Shown: piece by piece, positions 33,710-44,797 of the stretch | Numbering within the stretch: the stretch's first letter is position 1 | How the letters are laid out: each line of letters begins with the position of its first letter | NCBI GenBank assembly: GCA_014904845.1 | Contig: MU119222.1 | Span: 1 to 64,000, forward strand | Direction: 5' to 3' | Length of the DNA stretch: 64,000 bases | Origin: Acephala macrosclerotiorum | Lineage: Eukaryota; Ascomycota; Leotiomycetes; Helotiales; Mollisiaceae | Notes under the pieces: generated by a model | The model's input: the letters and a program-made list of their open reading frames with translations, nothing else | What the model was told of the DNA's origin: nothing | Databases searched by the model: none | Program-made: the position numbers and the translations under genes

Positions 33710-34306
33710 CTACGACTCACAAGCTAATGGCCTCAAGTCCTCTCGATGTAAGGCTACGACGACTCGTGAGAATCTCTCATCGACGCCCTTTAGGTTTTTT
33801 TCGAAGCGGGGTTGAGCCCCTGCTGGGTCAGTAATCGAGGGGCTGCTGCCTAACCACTCGCTCTCATCTTCGCTTTCCTCCCATTCAGATCCTGTATCAA
33901 TACTAGTGTCGATTTCTTCTTGGCTGCCACTGTCGCTATCATCCGTTTCCTCCCTCTCAATGCCTGTCTTCCTTTCAACGTCTCTGTGCATTTCAACTTG
34001 TCTCATATTGTCCCTTGCTAACCTCTTCTTCATGCCTATAATAGTCTCTTCGATATCCAGACTGGGAGAGCGTCGCATATTCGTTCTTCCAATTGTCTGC
34101 ACTATGGGGGTTGGGAAATCGTGCATGCACCGTCGTTTCGAATGAAGATGGGAGACTGTCGCGCCTTCATCATTGTGGAGTTCTGGATTTTCAAAGATTC
34201 GCGACATCTCGTACGAATGCTGTCCCATGCATGGGCGATTCTGATTCTGATCCTGAGCCATTTCTTGTCGAGGTCCGGAAGAGCCGTTCCTGCGACGCTG
34301 TTCCAT
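33710..34306 (-). CDS. Hypothetical acidic, disordered protein
   Basis: A 198-residue frame from ATG 34306 (MEQRRRNGSSG). The middle is basic (MKKRLARDNMRQVEMHRDVE) and followed by a strongly acidic Ser/Glu/Asp stretch (EETDDSDSGSQEE, SEWEESEDESEW), a pattern common in disordered nuclear proteins. Upstream, another minus-strand frame stays open from about 34614 to 34102 (FHSDNITTKQQQRYPAV ...), so the true gene may include a spliced upstream exon; its first codons would be ATG GCG TAA, so the start is unclear. No domain is recognised. Confidence 0.45.
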   Translation of the reverse strand: MEQRRRNGSSGPRQEMAQDQNQNRPCMGQHSYEMSRIFENPELHNDEGATVSHLHSKRRCMHDFPTPIVQTIGRTNMRRSPSLDIEETIIGMKKRLARDNMRQVEMHRDVERKTGIEREETDDSDSGSQEEIDTSIDTGSEWEESEDESEWLGSSPSITDPAGAQPRFEKNLKGVDERFSRVVVALHREDLRPLACES

Positions 34307-35321
34307 TGTTCGATCTGCCTATCGGAAATTCGTATCTGCCGTCTCGAAGTCCAAAGAGAAATTGGAGATGTCTGTTCCCTGTTCGACGTGTTCGCTGGCC
34401 TTGCCACTGCCTTCAGTCCTCTCGTCTCGATCTGCCTTTCACGATGCTTTGGGTATTCGATATTCGCAGTCTCAAAGCTTTCGGATGCGCGAGATTCGAT
34501 GAGGATTTGGGATCTGGTCGTGCGTCGGAATCGATGTTGGAATAATACTGCTGGGTATCTCTGTTGCTGTTTGGTGGTGATGTTGTCTGAATGGAAGTCA
34601 CTGACACTTTACGCCATCTCCTAGACCCATCCTGCCTTGCTCTTTCCTTTCCTAGCGGCACACACCACGATTACTTCTGCAGAGCTTCTGCCACACGAGT
34701 ATCCTGAGGACAGACTGTGGGTGTGCTCTCGCGAAGGAGTTCACTGCGTGGATAATGAAATCTGCAGGTCCATTGAGCCCGCACTCGCAGGGTCGATGAA
34801 ATGGAGTGCGACTGTGAACGAATAGACATCGCGACTAAGAGAATCTGATCAAAAGATACTTGGGTGTTGCGCAAAATCGACGCGATAGCACGCGCGATGG
34901 CGGCTAGCAGCCGATTGATAGAATGGGTTCTTGCTGTCGCAATCTCGAGGTGTTTCGGAAGAAGGTCGTTGTCGTCGCTGATAGAATGTTTTGTTAGTAA
35001 GGCGCTAGAACTGCCCTGGAACGTTGTCCCTGAGAGCACCTAGTTTCTCTTCCCTTTCCTTTTTCTCACCATTACTTCAACTTCGTCAGAAAACCTGGTC
35101 GCATTGCAAGTTGTTTCGCGATTTTAGTATCATATCATAGAATTGGCTCTACCATGTGCGCTGTCGCAAGATCGCGGGGAAGTCTAGGCAAGGCTTAGAC
35201 TTCAAAATCCTCCAAAATGCTAGCTTTTTGAAGCCTCTTTTTTCAGCAAGCGTTGGAGTAACAGACTTCACAGATCCTGATATCTAATCTGCATTTTCTT
35301 TTGGGGTTCTTACGGTTTTGT
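34307..35321. other. Region with possible upstream exons of the acidic protein
   Basis: Open frames on the minus strand at 34413-34661 and 34671-35039 lack ATG starts and convincing junctions. No other feature seen. The 5-oxoprolinase gene ends at 35322. Confidence 0.35.
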
Positions 35322-38300
35322 TCACTCTGGTGTTCCCCAACCTCCACCGCCCGGAGTATTGATCTGAATGATCTCCCCAGCATCCAACATCACGACAGCT
35401 TTCCCACCAAGACTTATCTCCTCAAGCACCCCCTCCCCATTGCTCTTCCAAACAACATTCTTACCCACTTCCCCAGGCTCACCCCCCTCCAACCCATACG
35501 GAGCAAAAACCCTCCTCTCACTCAAGATACTAAACTTCAACCTCATTCTTGCCTCAATCTCCCTAATTGTCCCATCTCCACCATTCCATTTTCCTCTCCC
35601 GCCACTTCCCCTCCGAATCGCATACTGCCTCACCAACACCGCCGTCCGCTTCTCAATCACTTCCGGATCAGTGTTTCGAGTATTGGTAGCGTGGACATTC
35701 ACAGCATGGGCGCCATGCCACCCAGGTCCGGCGCCAGATCCACCACCAATGGCTTCGCCATAGTTCCATCCTTTAGTAACTTCTCCCGTCACGGCATCCT
35801 TTCCTCCCATTCCCCACCCGAAACTGTTAGCACAGCCTTGGCTTGCAGCACAGGCTCCAAAAGCGCGGAAAATCGTATCTGTGATTCTTTGCGACGCAAT
35901 TGTAGATCCACAGACGGCGACTGAAGAAGTGGGGTTCAGAATACAGCCCTTGGGAACAATGATGGTGATTGGGTTCAAGCATCCTTGATTGAGTGGGATC
36001 TCAAGATTTATTAGGCATCGCAGGGCATATATTACGGCTGAATGGGTGATGGATATTGGTGAGTTCATGTTTCCCAACGTTTGCAGACCAGTGCCTGTAA
36101 AATCGAACACTGCGGTCCCAGATTTAGCATCTATGGAAATCTTGAGCTTGACAGGTGTTCCGTCGTCGTAGTAGTCGATGGCAGTCAATGGCTGTGGGTG
36201 TTGGAGAGCTGTTTTTTTTAGGTAGGACTCGATTGCTACTTGGGCGTTGGCTTGGATTGCGTTCATGTACTTGTGTACGACAGGGAGAGAGAACTCCGAA
36301 CAGAGCTTGTTAAGGAGCAAGATTCCCCGCTGATTGGCGGAGATCTGTGCCTTGAGATCGGAGAGGTTATCGTCGATCCGTCGGGTTGCGCTGCAGCCGG
36401 GAAAGTTGGCAGCAGCGTCGAATGCTGCTCGGATTTCATCCTCTAGGAAGTTCCCTCCGCTTACTATTTTCAGCGATTTGATGTTGACGCCTTCTTCCCA
36501 AAGTTCTTTGGAGTCGGGCACCATTGATGTGATTCCTTTCCCACCGATATCGGTATGGTGCCCACGAGAGGCTACATAGAAGACGAGTTCGTTCTCAAAG
36601 AAGACTGGGGTGATGACTGTCAAGTCTGGGAGATGTGTGCCTCCACATTCGGGATGGTTTGTGAGTAAGACATCACCATCAATAAGCTTTCCTGCCCAGA
36701 GTTTGTGCTGATACTGGATGGCGAATTGCATACTACCCAGATGGATCGGGATATGGGGCGCATTCGCAACCAGCGAGCCGTCTGGGGAGAAAATGGCACA
36801 TGAGAAGTCGAGTCTTTCTTTAATGCTGGTGCTGATCGATATTCGTTGTAGGGTGTTGCCCATTTGCTCTGCAATGGACATGAATCGATGACCGAAGACA
36901 GATAGCTGGACGGGGTTGATCGTTTCCAATCCAACGGGTTTCGCCAAAGTCGTTTGGTCCTGGATTTGGTCGATGATGACATGATCAGAAGTGAGAATGG
37001 CATGGAATCCAGGCTCGACAAAAATTGTTTGAGTTTGGTCGATTATGAGAGCTGGTCCCTTGATGTTTGACCCCTTCGCCAGATCTTCGAGCTTGTAAAC
37101 AGGTACGTCATGCCATGACCCATCAATATATACTCGCTGACTTGATTCAACATGCGCAGCAGTGGCAGCGTTTTGAAGCTTCTTCAACTCCTCAAAAGGT
37201 GAAGAAAGAACCGATCCAGAATCCGATCCACCGATACCACGAACAGTTATAGCATCCACAGCGATGTCTCTGCTAAGGGAGAAGGCGAATTCTCTATGAT
37301 GTGTCTCTACGAAGGCTTTGCCGTAGTCATTGTCTGGTGGCTGCTTGATTGAGATGTTCGTATCCGAGCCTTTGTTCCTCATACTGAGTGTCGGTGCAAA
37401 CTTAATTGACGCCTCTTCTACCCCTTGCGAAAGCAGCGAGTCTCGAACTTGAGCAGTCAAGTTGTTGATCTTCACTTGAATATCTGGAAGTGCATCATTG
37501 GTAAAGACGCTAGCATACGGAGTCGAAGCTTCAGACTCGATTTGAGCCAAAGAGATTCCATATGCTGAAAGAATGGAAGAGTACTTGTGAATCAAGACTC
37601 TCTTGATGCCTAGGTTCTGAGCGATGGAACAAGCATGCTGCCCACCTGCACCGCCAAAACTGACTAGGTTGTGCTTATCAGGTACGAAGCCGCGAGCCTC
37701 GGTGGCATTCCTAATGGGTCGACTCATACTCTCGTTCGCGACTTTGAGGAATCCAAGGGCGACATCTTCTGGGGAGAGGCTCTGGTTGGACTGAGCGTTG
37801 ATCTCTTTTGTGAGCTGCTGGAACTTCTCGGTAACGATTTTGTCGTCAAGTGGCTCATTCGCATTTGGACCGAATGTTGATGGGAACGAGGATATGACCA
37901 GACGACCGAGGAAGAGATTCGCGTCGGTAATGGTCAAGGGGCCACCTTTTCGGTAGCACGCAGGGCCGGGATGCGCACCCGCGCTCTACACTCTATCAGA
38001 GAAGAAGGATGAAAGGAGGATGAACACTTACTTCGGGTCCTACGACAAACAGGCCGTTTCTGGCAAAGAGGATCGAGCCACCTCCAGCTGCTACAGTCTG
38101 GATTGAGAGCACAGGTGCTGCGATCGTGCGACCGGCTATCGTTGTCTCCATCAAATGTTCATACTCGCCATCGTATCGAGAGATATCTGTGCTTGTCCCG
38201 CCCTACGAGACGAATTATAATCAGCATTTACACACCAGAATTGATTGCATCCATGCGCTCACCATATCAAACCCAATGACGGCTGTCCCTTCGTATTTGT

Positions 38301-39389
38301 CATAACACGATCTCGCAATACCTACGACCCCTCCAGCTGGACCACTCAACAGCGCCTCATTCCCAGAAAACTTATCAGCGGGTCTCAACCCCCCATCCGA
38401 ACACATGAACTCCACCCTTTTCGGAAGCACTTTGAATCCAGACTGGAAGTTGTCCACATATCTCCTGATGATAGGATAAAGATATGCTTCCGAACACACA
38501 GAAGTAGCTCTCCTCAGAATCTTGATATGAGGACTGATATCTGACGAAGCAGACGCGAATTGAAACCCTTCTTCTTTCGCCAACTCCAAGACCTGCTTCT
38601 CGTGATCAGGAAAGATGTGTGAATGCATAAAGCATACTGCTATCGAATCATACCCTTTCGCACGAAGTTCACGAAGCGCGGTCCGAGTTTCTTCGACATC
38701 CAATCTCTTGAGGATTCGAGCAATCTCTCCACTAACTGTCCGGACCAAATCTGGGTCATCTAGGGGTGCTGAGCGATCGACCGGAAACGGATTCATGTCA
38801 TAATCCTCAATTGTGACTCTTTCGTCGAGTTCGACGACTTCTGTGAAGAGGACTTCTGGCTTGATGATGTTGAGGTTGAAGAGTTCTGGTCTTGCTTGAT
38901 TGCCGATTTCACAGACGTCTTTGAATCCTGTCTTCTATGAGAATCTCCTTCATCCGACGTTTTGATAGGGCACGGTCGGTACCTTTCGTGGTGAGTAACG
39001 CAAATCGCTCGCCCTTCTTCTCAAGAAGCGCATTCGTTGCTACCGTGGTTCCGATACGACAAGACTCTTTTTCAGTCAGTCTCTTCAGGAATATCAGTTT
39101 GAGATATTCAACAACAAACCAATTCTCGATCCATCGAGCTTCTCGCCTACAGGAATTGAGACCCCTTCAGAAACCTCAAGGGCTCGCCGAATCGCCTCAG
39201 TTGGTGCATCTGGATAACTTTGGGGATCTTCCGAGAGCAATTTGAAAATGATGTCTTCTTTCCCTCTAATTTGAATAAGCGCATCGCAAAATGTGCCTCC
39301 CCGGTCTGGAAATCGACGTTAGCTTGGAAGTAACAGGCGAAGTCGTACTTACCTATCGAAATCCTGATATCTGGTACCTTTTCGGACAT
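35322..39389 (-). CDS. OXP1: 5-oxoprolinase (ATP-hydrolysing), HyuA-HyuB fusion
   Basis: Six exons: 39389-39353, 39305-39120, 39066-38983, 38927-38263, 38202-38032, 37985-35322, giving 1268 residues, the usual length of eukaryotic 5-oxoprolinase. The N-terminal HyuA part starts [19 protein letters not shown], then [16 protein letters not shown] and [10 protein letters not shown]; the nucleotide-binding core shows [31 protein letters not shown] and [10 protein letters not shown], all typical of the ASKHA fold. [20 protein letters not shown] and [14 protein letters not shown] follow. The HyuB part begins near residue 733 ([16 protein letters not shown]) and contains [33 protein letters not shown] and the glycine-rich end [13 protein letters not shown]. 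The enzyme opens 5-oxo-L-proline to glutamate at the cost of ATP. All junctions restore conserved sequence. A related hydantoin- or oxoproline-like substrate is possible. Confidence 0.95.
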
Positions 39390-39845
39390 AATCATTACCT
39401 CAAAACTTGAATTCAAAAGTAGTCGCAAGGGAGTGAAGAGCCAAACACTATCTTGCATTGGATTACCGATGCATCGGGCTCACCTCTCCATCTCAGATTT
39501 TCAACCGCGATGTCGCGATGTCGAGTGGAGTTATCGCGACCCAGAAGACTCCACTCGTGTGGTTGGCCGGCACTCGCCATTTGGTAGCGTGGAGGGATAG
39601 TCCCAGAACAGGAAATTATTTTAAAGAATGCCCGCAAGAGTGGGGGTTTGCGCGATGAAGTAGGAACGATTCTTCCGAGTCACAAATGAACTAACAAGGC
39701 CGAACCTTCATCACGCTCTTTTGAAGTTCGTCGATTTCTGTAAGTTTATCCATGATTTTTGAGGGCCAGGCGCTTCTGTCTTCTGTTTGCACTATTTACC
39801 CCTCCACTTTGAACGCCTTAGCGAGCCCCCTGAGCTTAGCGAAGC
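39390..39845. other. Intergenic region between oxoprolinase and hydrolase
   Basis: Contains the oxoprolinase promoter and the 3' flank of the alpha/beta hydrolase. No further gene supported. Confidence 0.4.
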
Positions 39846-40930
39846 TTATTGCAAAAATTCCCTGATCTTTGCCAATACTTCTACATTCTTCTCCAAATGC
39901 ACGCCATGATTTGCGTTTGGGAAAATGGCAAGTGTCGCCTTCGGAATACTGTGTGCAATAAACTGCGACTGGTCTGGCGGACAAATCCAGTCTTTCTCTC
40001 CTACCAGCACCAGCGTCTTTGCAGAAATGTTCTTGAGTTGATCTCGGTAGTCGAAGTATTTCTCAGAAGCTGAGTAAAGGTCGTCTGTCTTTGGTGAGCG
40101 GGAGCCAAAGAAAGTCCTTGAGCACGGTAACTCACTATGAACCTTCGCTCGGTAGACCGTCTCGAGACATTTCTTGAGCGCTGAGTTGGGCTCGTACGAC
40201 TCGCTATACAGAGGTCCAAGGGCAAACATGACGAGACGAAACTCTTCATCGCCTTCGAAACTCCCAAATACTCCATCAATCAACATCTCCTTTGACGCAC
40301 CTGTTCGTCAGGACATCGAGGTCAGTTCTCGGCTATCGTCTCTTCGGGCTGAGGACTGCCGCTGGAAGGGAGAGGCTTACACGGAGCTAGAGGCAGCCTT
40401 TCCTCGAGCACACGGATTGCCTGCTCTTCATCTTCATAATATCAGCACAAGATTGGATTCTGGCAGTTCGAGTTCTCTCACGATGGTATGAAGGCGCGGT
40501 TCCCCGCAAGATCAGATGCGAAACTTTGTCAGGATACTGAATCGCGTATTGCTGTGCCAAGTATCCTCCAAAACTCCCACCGCACAATACAATATTGCTC
40601 TCGACACCTCCAAAATGGATTCTTAATCTATCGATGTCGTCGACTAGTTGCTGGAAGGTAAATGGTCCTGTTTCGGCGCTTTGGCCGTGACCGCGAAAGT
40701 CAAATGAGAGAACTCGGTAGACATTTTGTAATGGAGAATAGGCTTTGAAGTCGGATTTGTGATCCCCTGGATAATTGTTAGTAGAATGAAGTAGGGGATT
40801 GCACGTGCAGATCTTGAGGATACTTTCCAAAGCCACGACCGCCGTGCAATGTGATGAAGAGGGGTGCGTCGGCTGGCCCCACCAGACAGTATGCCAACCG
40901 AGCGCCATTAATCTCAACGAACTCTACCAT
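39846..40930 (-). CDS. Alpha/beta hydrolase (proline-iminopeptidase-like), first intron donor altered
   Basis: Five exons: 40930-40828, 40766-40482, 40431-40381, 40300-40136, 40084-39846, 280 residues. It shows the oxyanion-hole LHGGRGFG, RVLSFDFRGHGQSA, the nucleophile elbow GGSFGG (Ser), LILRGTAPSYH, LVLVGEKDWICPP with the acid Asp region, and NANHGVHLE with the catalytic His. Exons 2-5 join cleanly at phase-1 introns. The first intron is odd: where the frame asks for a junction after GGCTTTG the next bases are GAAAGTAT rather than GTAAGTAT. The nearest GT donors either shift the frame (GTATCC) or drop four residues (GTCGTGG at 40839). So the gene is either splice-damaged or uses the alternative donor. 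It lies beside the oxoprolinase on the same strand and may act on a related cyclic or N-terminal proline-type substrate (inference). Confidence 0.8.
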
Positions 40931-41409
40931 GTTACTCTTGCACGTTCTCAGGTCTCAAAGGGAACATGGCAGGTGCCTGAGGTCTGCAAAACCGTAGCAT
41001 TTCCTACGAAATAATGAAGTTCATGCATTGCGCGCTTGCCACGTGCTGAATATCCAGACGATCGGCTACCCCATCCTTGGCAGCACGGTCAACAGAATCC
41101 ACTTTTCTCGCCGACTTTTATCTTCGGGCAACTCCCAGAATGGCGAAATTGATAATGGAATGGCTGCCGAAATGGTGCTGTAGCGGAGGTTTATCGGGGT
41201 GGAGTGCTTTAAAATTTCCACATTCGGATTGATTGCTATCTGGGGAACGATATCTTCATTTTTTTGACGAGCACGCAATTGAAGCTTTGACCTTGTCGCT
41301 GAAGACGACATTTCTTATCAATGACGATATATAAGTGTTGGAATGGACCTGAGAGCTATCCAAACCGCCAGTTCGGTTCTTTCAAGCACTCAACCGACCC
41401 TTTTCCACG
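40931..41409. promoter_or_regulatory. Divergent promoter, hydrolase / Dal5-like transporter
   Basis: A 479-bp gap separates the divergently read hydrolase and transporter genes; a shared control region is likely. GATATATAAG at about 41326 could be a TATA element for the transporter, 74 bp before its ATG context. A minus-strand 81-codon ORF from ATG 41311 fills part of the gap, but I do not accept it as a gene without further support. Confidence 0.45.
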
Positions 41410-42932
41410 ATGTCGAACCCCACTGTTGAAGACTTGAGGTCGTCTCACGAACTATCCATTGACCGAAAAGATGGTCCCGAAACCGATAAGGCCGGAACGC
41501 AAACGTGAATTTCGTCGCCTGTGAAGGGGAACGAACGACGATGGTTCCACTGGCATGAGCCCGGAACCTCCAAACAAGAAAAACGCCTCATCTTCAAGCT
41601 CGACTGGTTCATCCTCAGCTACGGCTGTTTATGTTTCTTCAACAAATACCTCGATCAAACCAACATATCCAACGCCTACGTCTCTGGCATGAAAGAAGAA
41701 CTTGGATTTGGGCCAGGAAACGAACTCAGTTGGATGAACACCTACTTCAATGCCGGATATATCATTGGTGGCCCTCTTTCGAATCTCGTGATCACAGCCA
41801 TTGCACCAAGGATATGGCTCCCAACCTGCATGTCTGCTTGGTCGTTGTTCGTATTGTTTCTGTTCAAGTGTAATACTGCACCTCAATTCTACGCATTGAG
41901 ATTCTGCATTGGATTTTTCGAGTCGGCCGCTTTTCCAGGAATCCATTATGTACTTGGCTCGTGGTACCGAAAGTCTGAGTTAGCGACAAGGAGTGGTCTC
42001 TTTGTCATTTCTGGTGTGTTGGGTCAGATGTTTTCTGGGTATCTCCAGTCCGCATTGTATACTGGGATGGAGGGGAAGGGAGGCTTGAGTGCTTGGAGAT
42101 GGCTCTTCATTTTTGATTTCATCTTGGCAGTTCCTATTGCTTTGTACGGATTTGTAAGTCTCTAGTCCTATGCGACATTTGACAATGCTGATTGGCCGAC
42201 TAGGCTTTCTTCCCTGATACGCCGTACACTACGAAAGCTTTCTACCTGAACGATTGGGAGAGAAATAGAGCAAGAGAGCGCATTGACGAGGAAGGAAGAA
42301 CACCAACTGGAAAGTTGGATCTATCAGCTTTCAAGCGGATAGCTCTTTCTTGGCAACTCTGGACATTCTCCATCGCATACGCCTTCTGGAGCTTGACTGC
42401 TGGATCCTACGTCATGCAATTCTTCGGTCTTTGGCTCAAGGCCGAAGGAACCTATTCTGTCCCTCAAATCAACAACCTTCCCACCGTAATGGGCGCCATC
42501 AACTTCTTCTTCATGGTCGGGACTGGCTTTGTCTCCGACAAGATCGGCAAACGAGGGCCTGTCTGTCTCGCGGTCGGCTCGCTCCTTACTTTCGTCTTCA
42601 TCATTTTTACAATTTGGAATGTACCCAGTAAACTGAAGATGGCTGCATTTTTTCTGTCTGGGTGTTATGGCTGTTTTACCCCACTGTTGGCAGGGTGGAT
42701 CAATAGTGTTTGTGGTGGTGACCAGCAGTTGAGAGCTTTTAGCTTGGCCTTTATGGCAAGCTTTGGGATGGCAGTTGTTATCCCGTTTCAGCAGTATCAA
42801 TTCCCAAGTGGTGAGGCACCGGCCTACGCGTCGACACACGGATATGGGAGTGCGTTGGCTTTTGTCGTTGGTTTGACTCTTTGGACAGGTCTTGTGATTC
42901 CCTTCATTGAGAAGAGAGCATGGAAAAGTTGA
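41410..42932 (+). pseudogene. Dal5-type (anion:cation symporter) MFS transporter with in-frame stop
   Basis: From ATG 41410 (MSNPTVEDLRSSHELSI) the frame meets TGA at 41506 after 32 codons and then continues as a full transporter: exon to 42153, a 50-bp intron, exon 42204-42932. Motifs of the allantoate/pantothenate permease family are clear: KLDWFILSYGCLCFFNKYLD, QTNISNAYVSGMKEELGFG, FNAGYIIGGPLSN, RFCIGFFESAAFPGIHYVL, and in the second half FFMVGTGFVSDKIGKRGPV. About 12 helices are present. No ATG lies between the stop and the first helix in frame, so a downstream start would lose helix 1. A 107-bp intron from GTTGAA (41425) to GTGAAG could remove the stop, but its donor is poor and the skipped sequence looks coding. 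Otherwise intact. Likely role: uptake of the cluster's substrate. Confidence 0.8.
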
Positions 42933-43747
42933 ATGACGCTGAGTATGCTATGTATTTATGCTGTTGCTTTATTAGTTAGCCATACTGCAAATCGAAAGTT
43001 GAAGTATATTAGAGTCGTTCTGCAACCCTTGCAAAAGATTTGGCAGAAAACAACAGTTCTAGATTTAGAAGACACCGAAAACGCTGTGGCTAGAGGTGCT
43101 CAAATGCCATGATCTCTTAATTCTAAGACATTTTTTGTAAGGGTAAAAGTAGGGTTGCGGCGAAGTTTCAAAGAAAACTTTTAGAGCTAAAAACTTCTGC
43201 TAACCGCTTTACAAGGGCGATCAGACTTCTTTTTAATACTTTCGAACTTTTGGAGCAGGGATGAGCAGAACGACTCTATTGATTCATTGCTTGATGCACG
43301 GCTATCATACTACCCGCAATTTTGGCCCCCAAAAATGCCCCTCGTAGTTCACGGGCGCGGGTAGGTTGAAACTAGAATGGGTTTGACTTCCTTGTTAGAG
43401 ATCGGTGCTGTTGCTTTAATGATGTTTGGAGAAAGTTAGTGAAGCGAGTCTTTTCTCTTGTTCTACTTGGTGTTTTGAAATTCCTCGACGCAAGCGGTCA
43501 TTAACAAAGACGTATATATTTGATTTCAAAATCCTTCTACTCGAGTTAGCTGCATCTCTTTGTTCAATGACTTGACAATGCATTACAGAACACTGGAGTC
43601 GATTCGACACGCCCACGAGAGAAGCTGTGCAAGCTCTATCATCCTGCTTGGCATTCTCGAGCAATATAGAGGCACGCTTCAGGAGTACATTTCAACAAGG
43701 AGTACTCGACAGTGAAACTTCTTCCTTTTGAAATATATATACATCAG
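42933..43747. other. Intergenic region
   Basis: No gene supported. Short minus-strand frames at 43416-43664 have no motif. The sequence upstream of 43748 is the promoter of the 2EXR gene. Confidence 0.45.
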
Positions 43748-44797
43748 ATGGGTTTTCCCACAACCTTCCATCGACTCAGCGAGCTCCCTGATGATGTTCG
43801 CGAGCGAATATGGGCCCTCGCTGCCGGCGAACCACTCCGCCCGCAAGCCCGCCGTCTTATACCACTCGCCTTCACCATGGCCCCGCGATTCGCAGGGCCA
43901 TTTGAAGCAACAGAAATTAGACCTATGTTGAATCAACACATCCAATACACATTCAGCCTCAGCTCTCCCCATTCCTCCAGACTCAATATTAGCATCTGGC
44001 ACTCATCGACGGATTCCTACCGCTTCTACGTGAAACGAAATCCCAACGTCTTGCAACTGAAAAGGCTAGGCACACTCGGTCAAATCATCCGCTTTAATGC
44101 TGAAAAAGATCATGTGTTTTTGAGTCCTTATTCATTGTTCGTGTTGTGGATGTATGCTCTTGAACGAGATTATTTCGAAAGCGAAACTCATGGGTTTGGT
44201 CTGGGCGTAGGATTAGGCCCTCCAGAGGAACAGAGAGACAGTGACTTGATAGGCTTCAACGATATTAGGGTCTTGGAGACTAGTCTCCCAGGAAACGTAA
44301 ATGGCTTGGCTGAGGATGGGAGGTTGTTGACTGATATATTTAGGTATCAGAGGGAAGAGATCGTAGGGAAGTTCTCTGAAGTTACGGGTCCGGCGCTCTC
44401 AATTGTTTCTGGGATCAGGGTCTCGGCAGGCACGGAGTTCAGAATAGATGAGGATTTGAATACGCACCACAGGCCATGGATCGAAGCAATGAGTGAAGAG
44501 GTTTATGTGGGTTTGAGGTACTTGAGGGCGGCGCACATCAATGATCTGTTGGTGCATTTGGCGCATAGGGATCTGGTGGCAAATATCAGGGATTTTCTGG
44601 GTTGGTATATGTTCGACGATAGTTTTTTTCAAACGGGGATTGAAGAGGTGGACAATCGTGAGCAAGTGAGTCGAGACGTGGTCTGGTCTCTGTTTTCGGT
44701 GGAGGAGCCAACTCATGAGGAAGTGGAGAGGAGGAGATTAGAGGGGATCAGGTTGACGCAGATTCCCTATAATGATGATCAGCCACCGATGATTTAA
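43748..44797 (+). CDS. 2EXR-domain protein
   Basis: A 349-residue single-exon frame from ATG 43748 (MGFPTTFHRLSELPDD); 12 more codons upstream begin only at a GTG. The opening FHRLSELPDDVRERIWALA is the hallmark of the fungal 2EXR family, in which an F-x-F/L-LP-E-(I/V)R..IW helix is followed by beta-rich sequence. Here the remaining part has mixed helix and strand, including RPWIEAMSEEVYVGLRYLR. No enzyme motif. The family is greatly expanded in Leotiomycetes and Sordariomycetes and has no established biochemical function; the F-box-like N-terminus suggests protein interaction (inference). Confidence 0.85.
   Translation: MGFPTTFHRLSELPDDVRERIWALAAGEPLRPQARRLIPLAFTMAPRFAGPFEATEIRPMLNQHIQYTFSLSSPHSSRLNISIWHSSTDSYRFYVKRNPNVLQLKRLGTLGQIIRFNAEKDHVFLSPYSLFVLWMYALERDYFESETHGFGLGVGLGPPEEQRDSDLIGFNDIRVLETSLPGNVNGLAEDGRLLTDIFRYQREEIVGKFSEVTGPALSIVSGIRVSAGTEFRIDEDLNTHHRPWIEAMSEEVYVGLRYLRAAHINDLLVHLAHRDLVANIRDFLGWYMFDDSFFQTGIEEVDNREQVSRDVVWSLFSVEEPTHEEVERRRLEGIRLTQIPYNDDQPPMI

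Noticed and set aside
41066..41311. 81-codon minus-strand ORF with ATG between the hydrolase and the transporter
   Set aside because: No motif; it sits in what must be a shared promoter. It could be real but nothing supports it.
42324..42839. Minus-strand 171-codon ORF
   Set aside because: Antisense shadow of the Dal5-like transporter, whose sense frame has clear family motifs.
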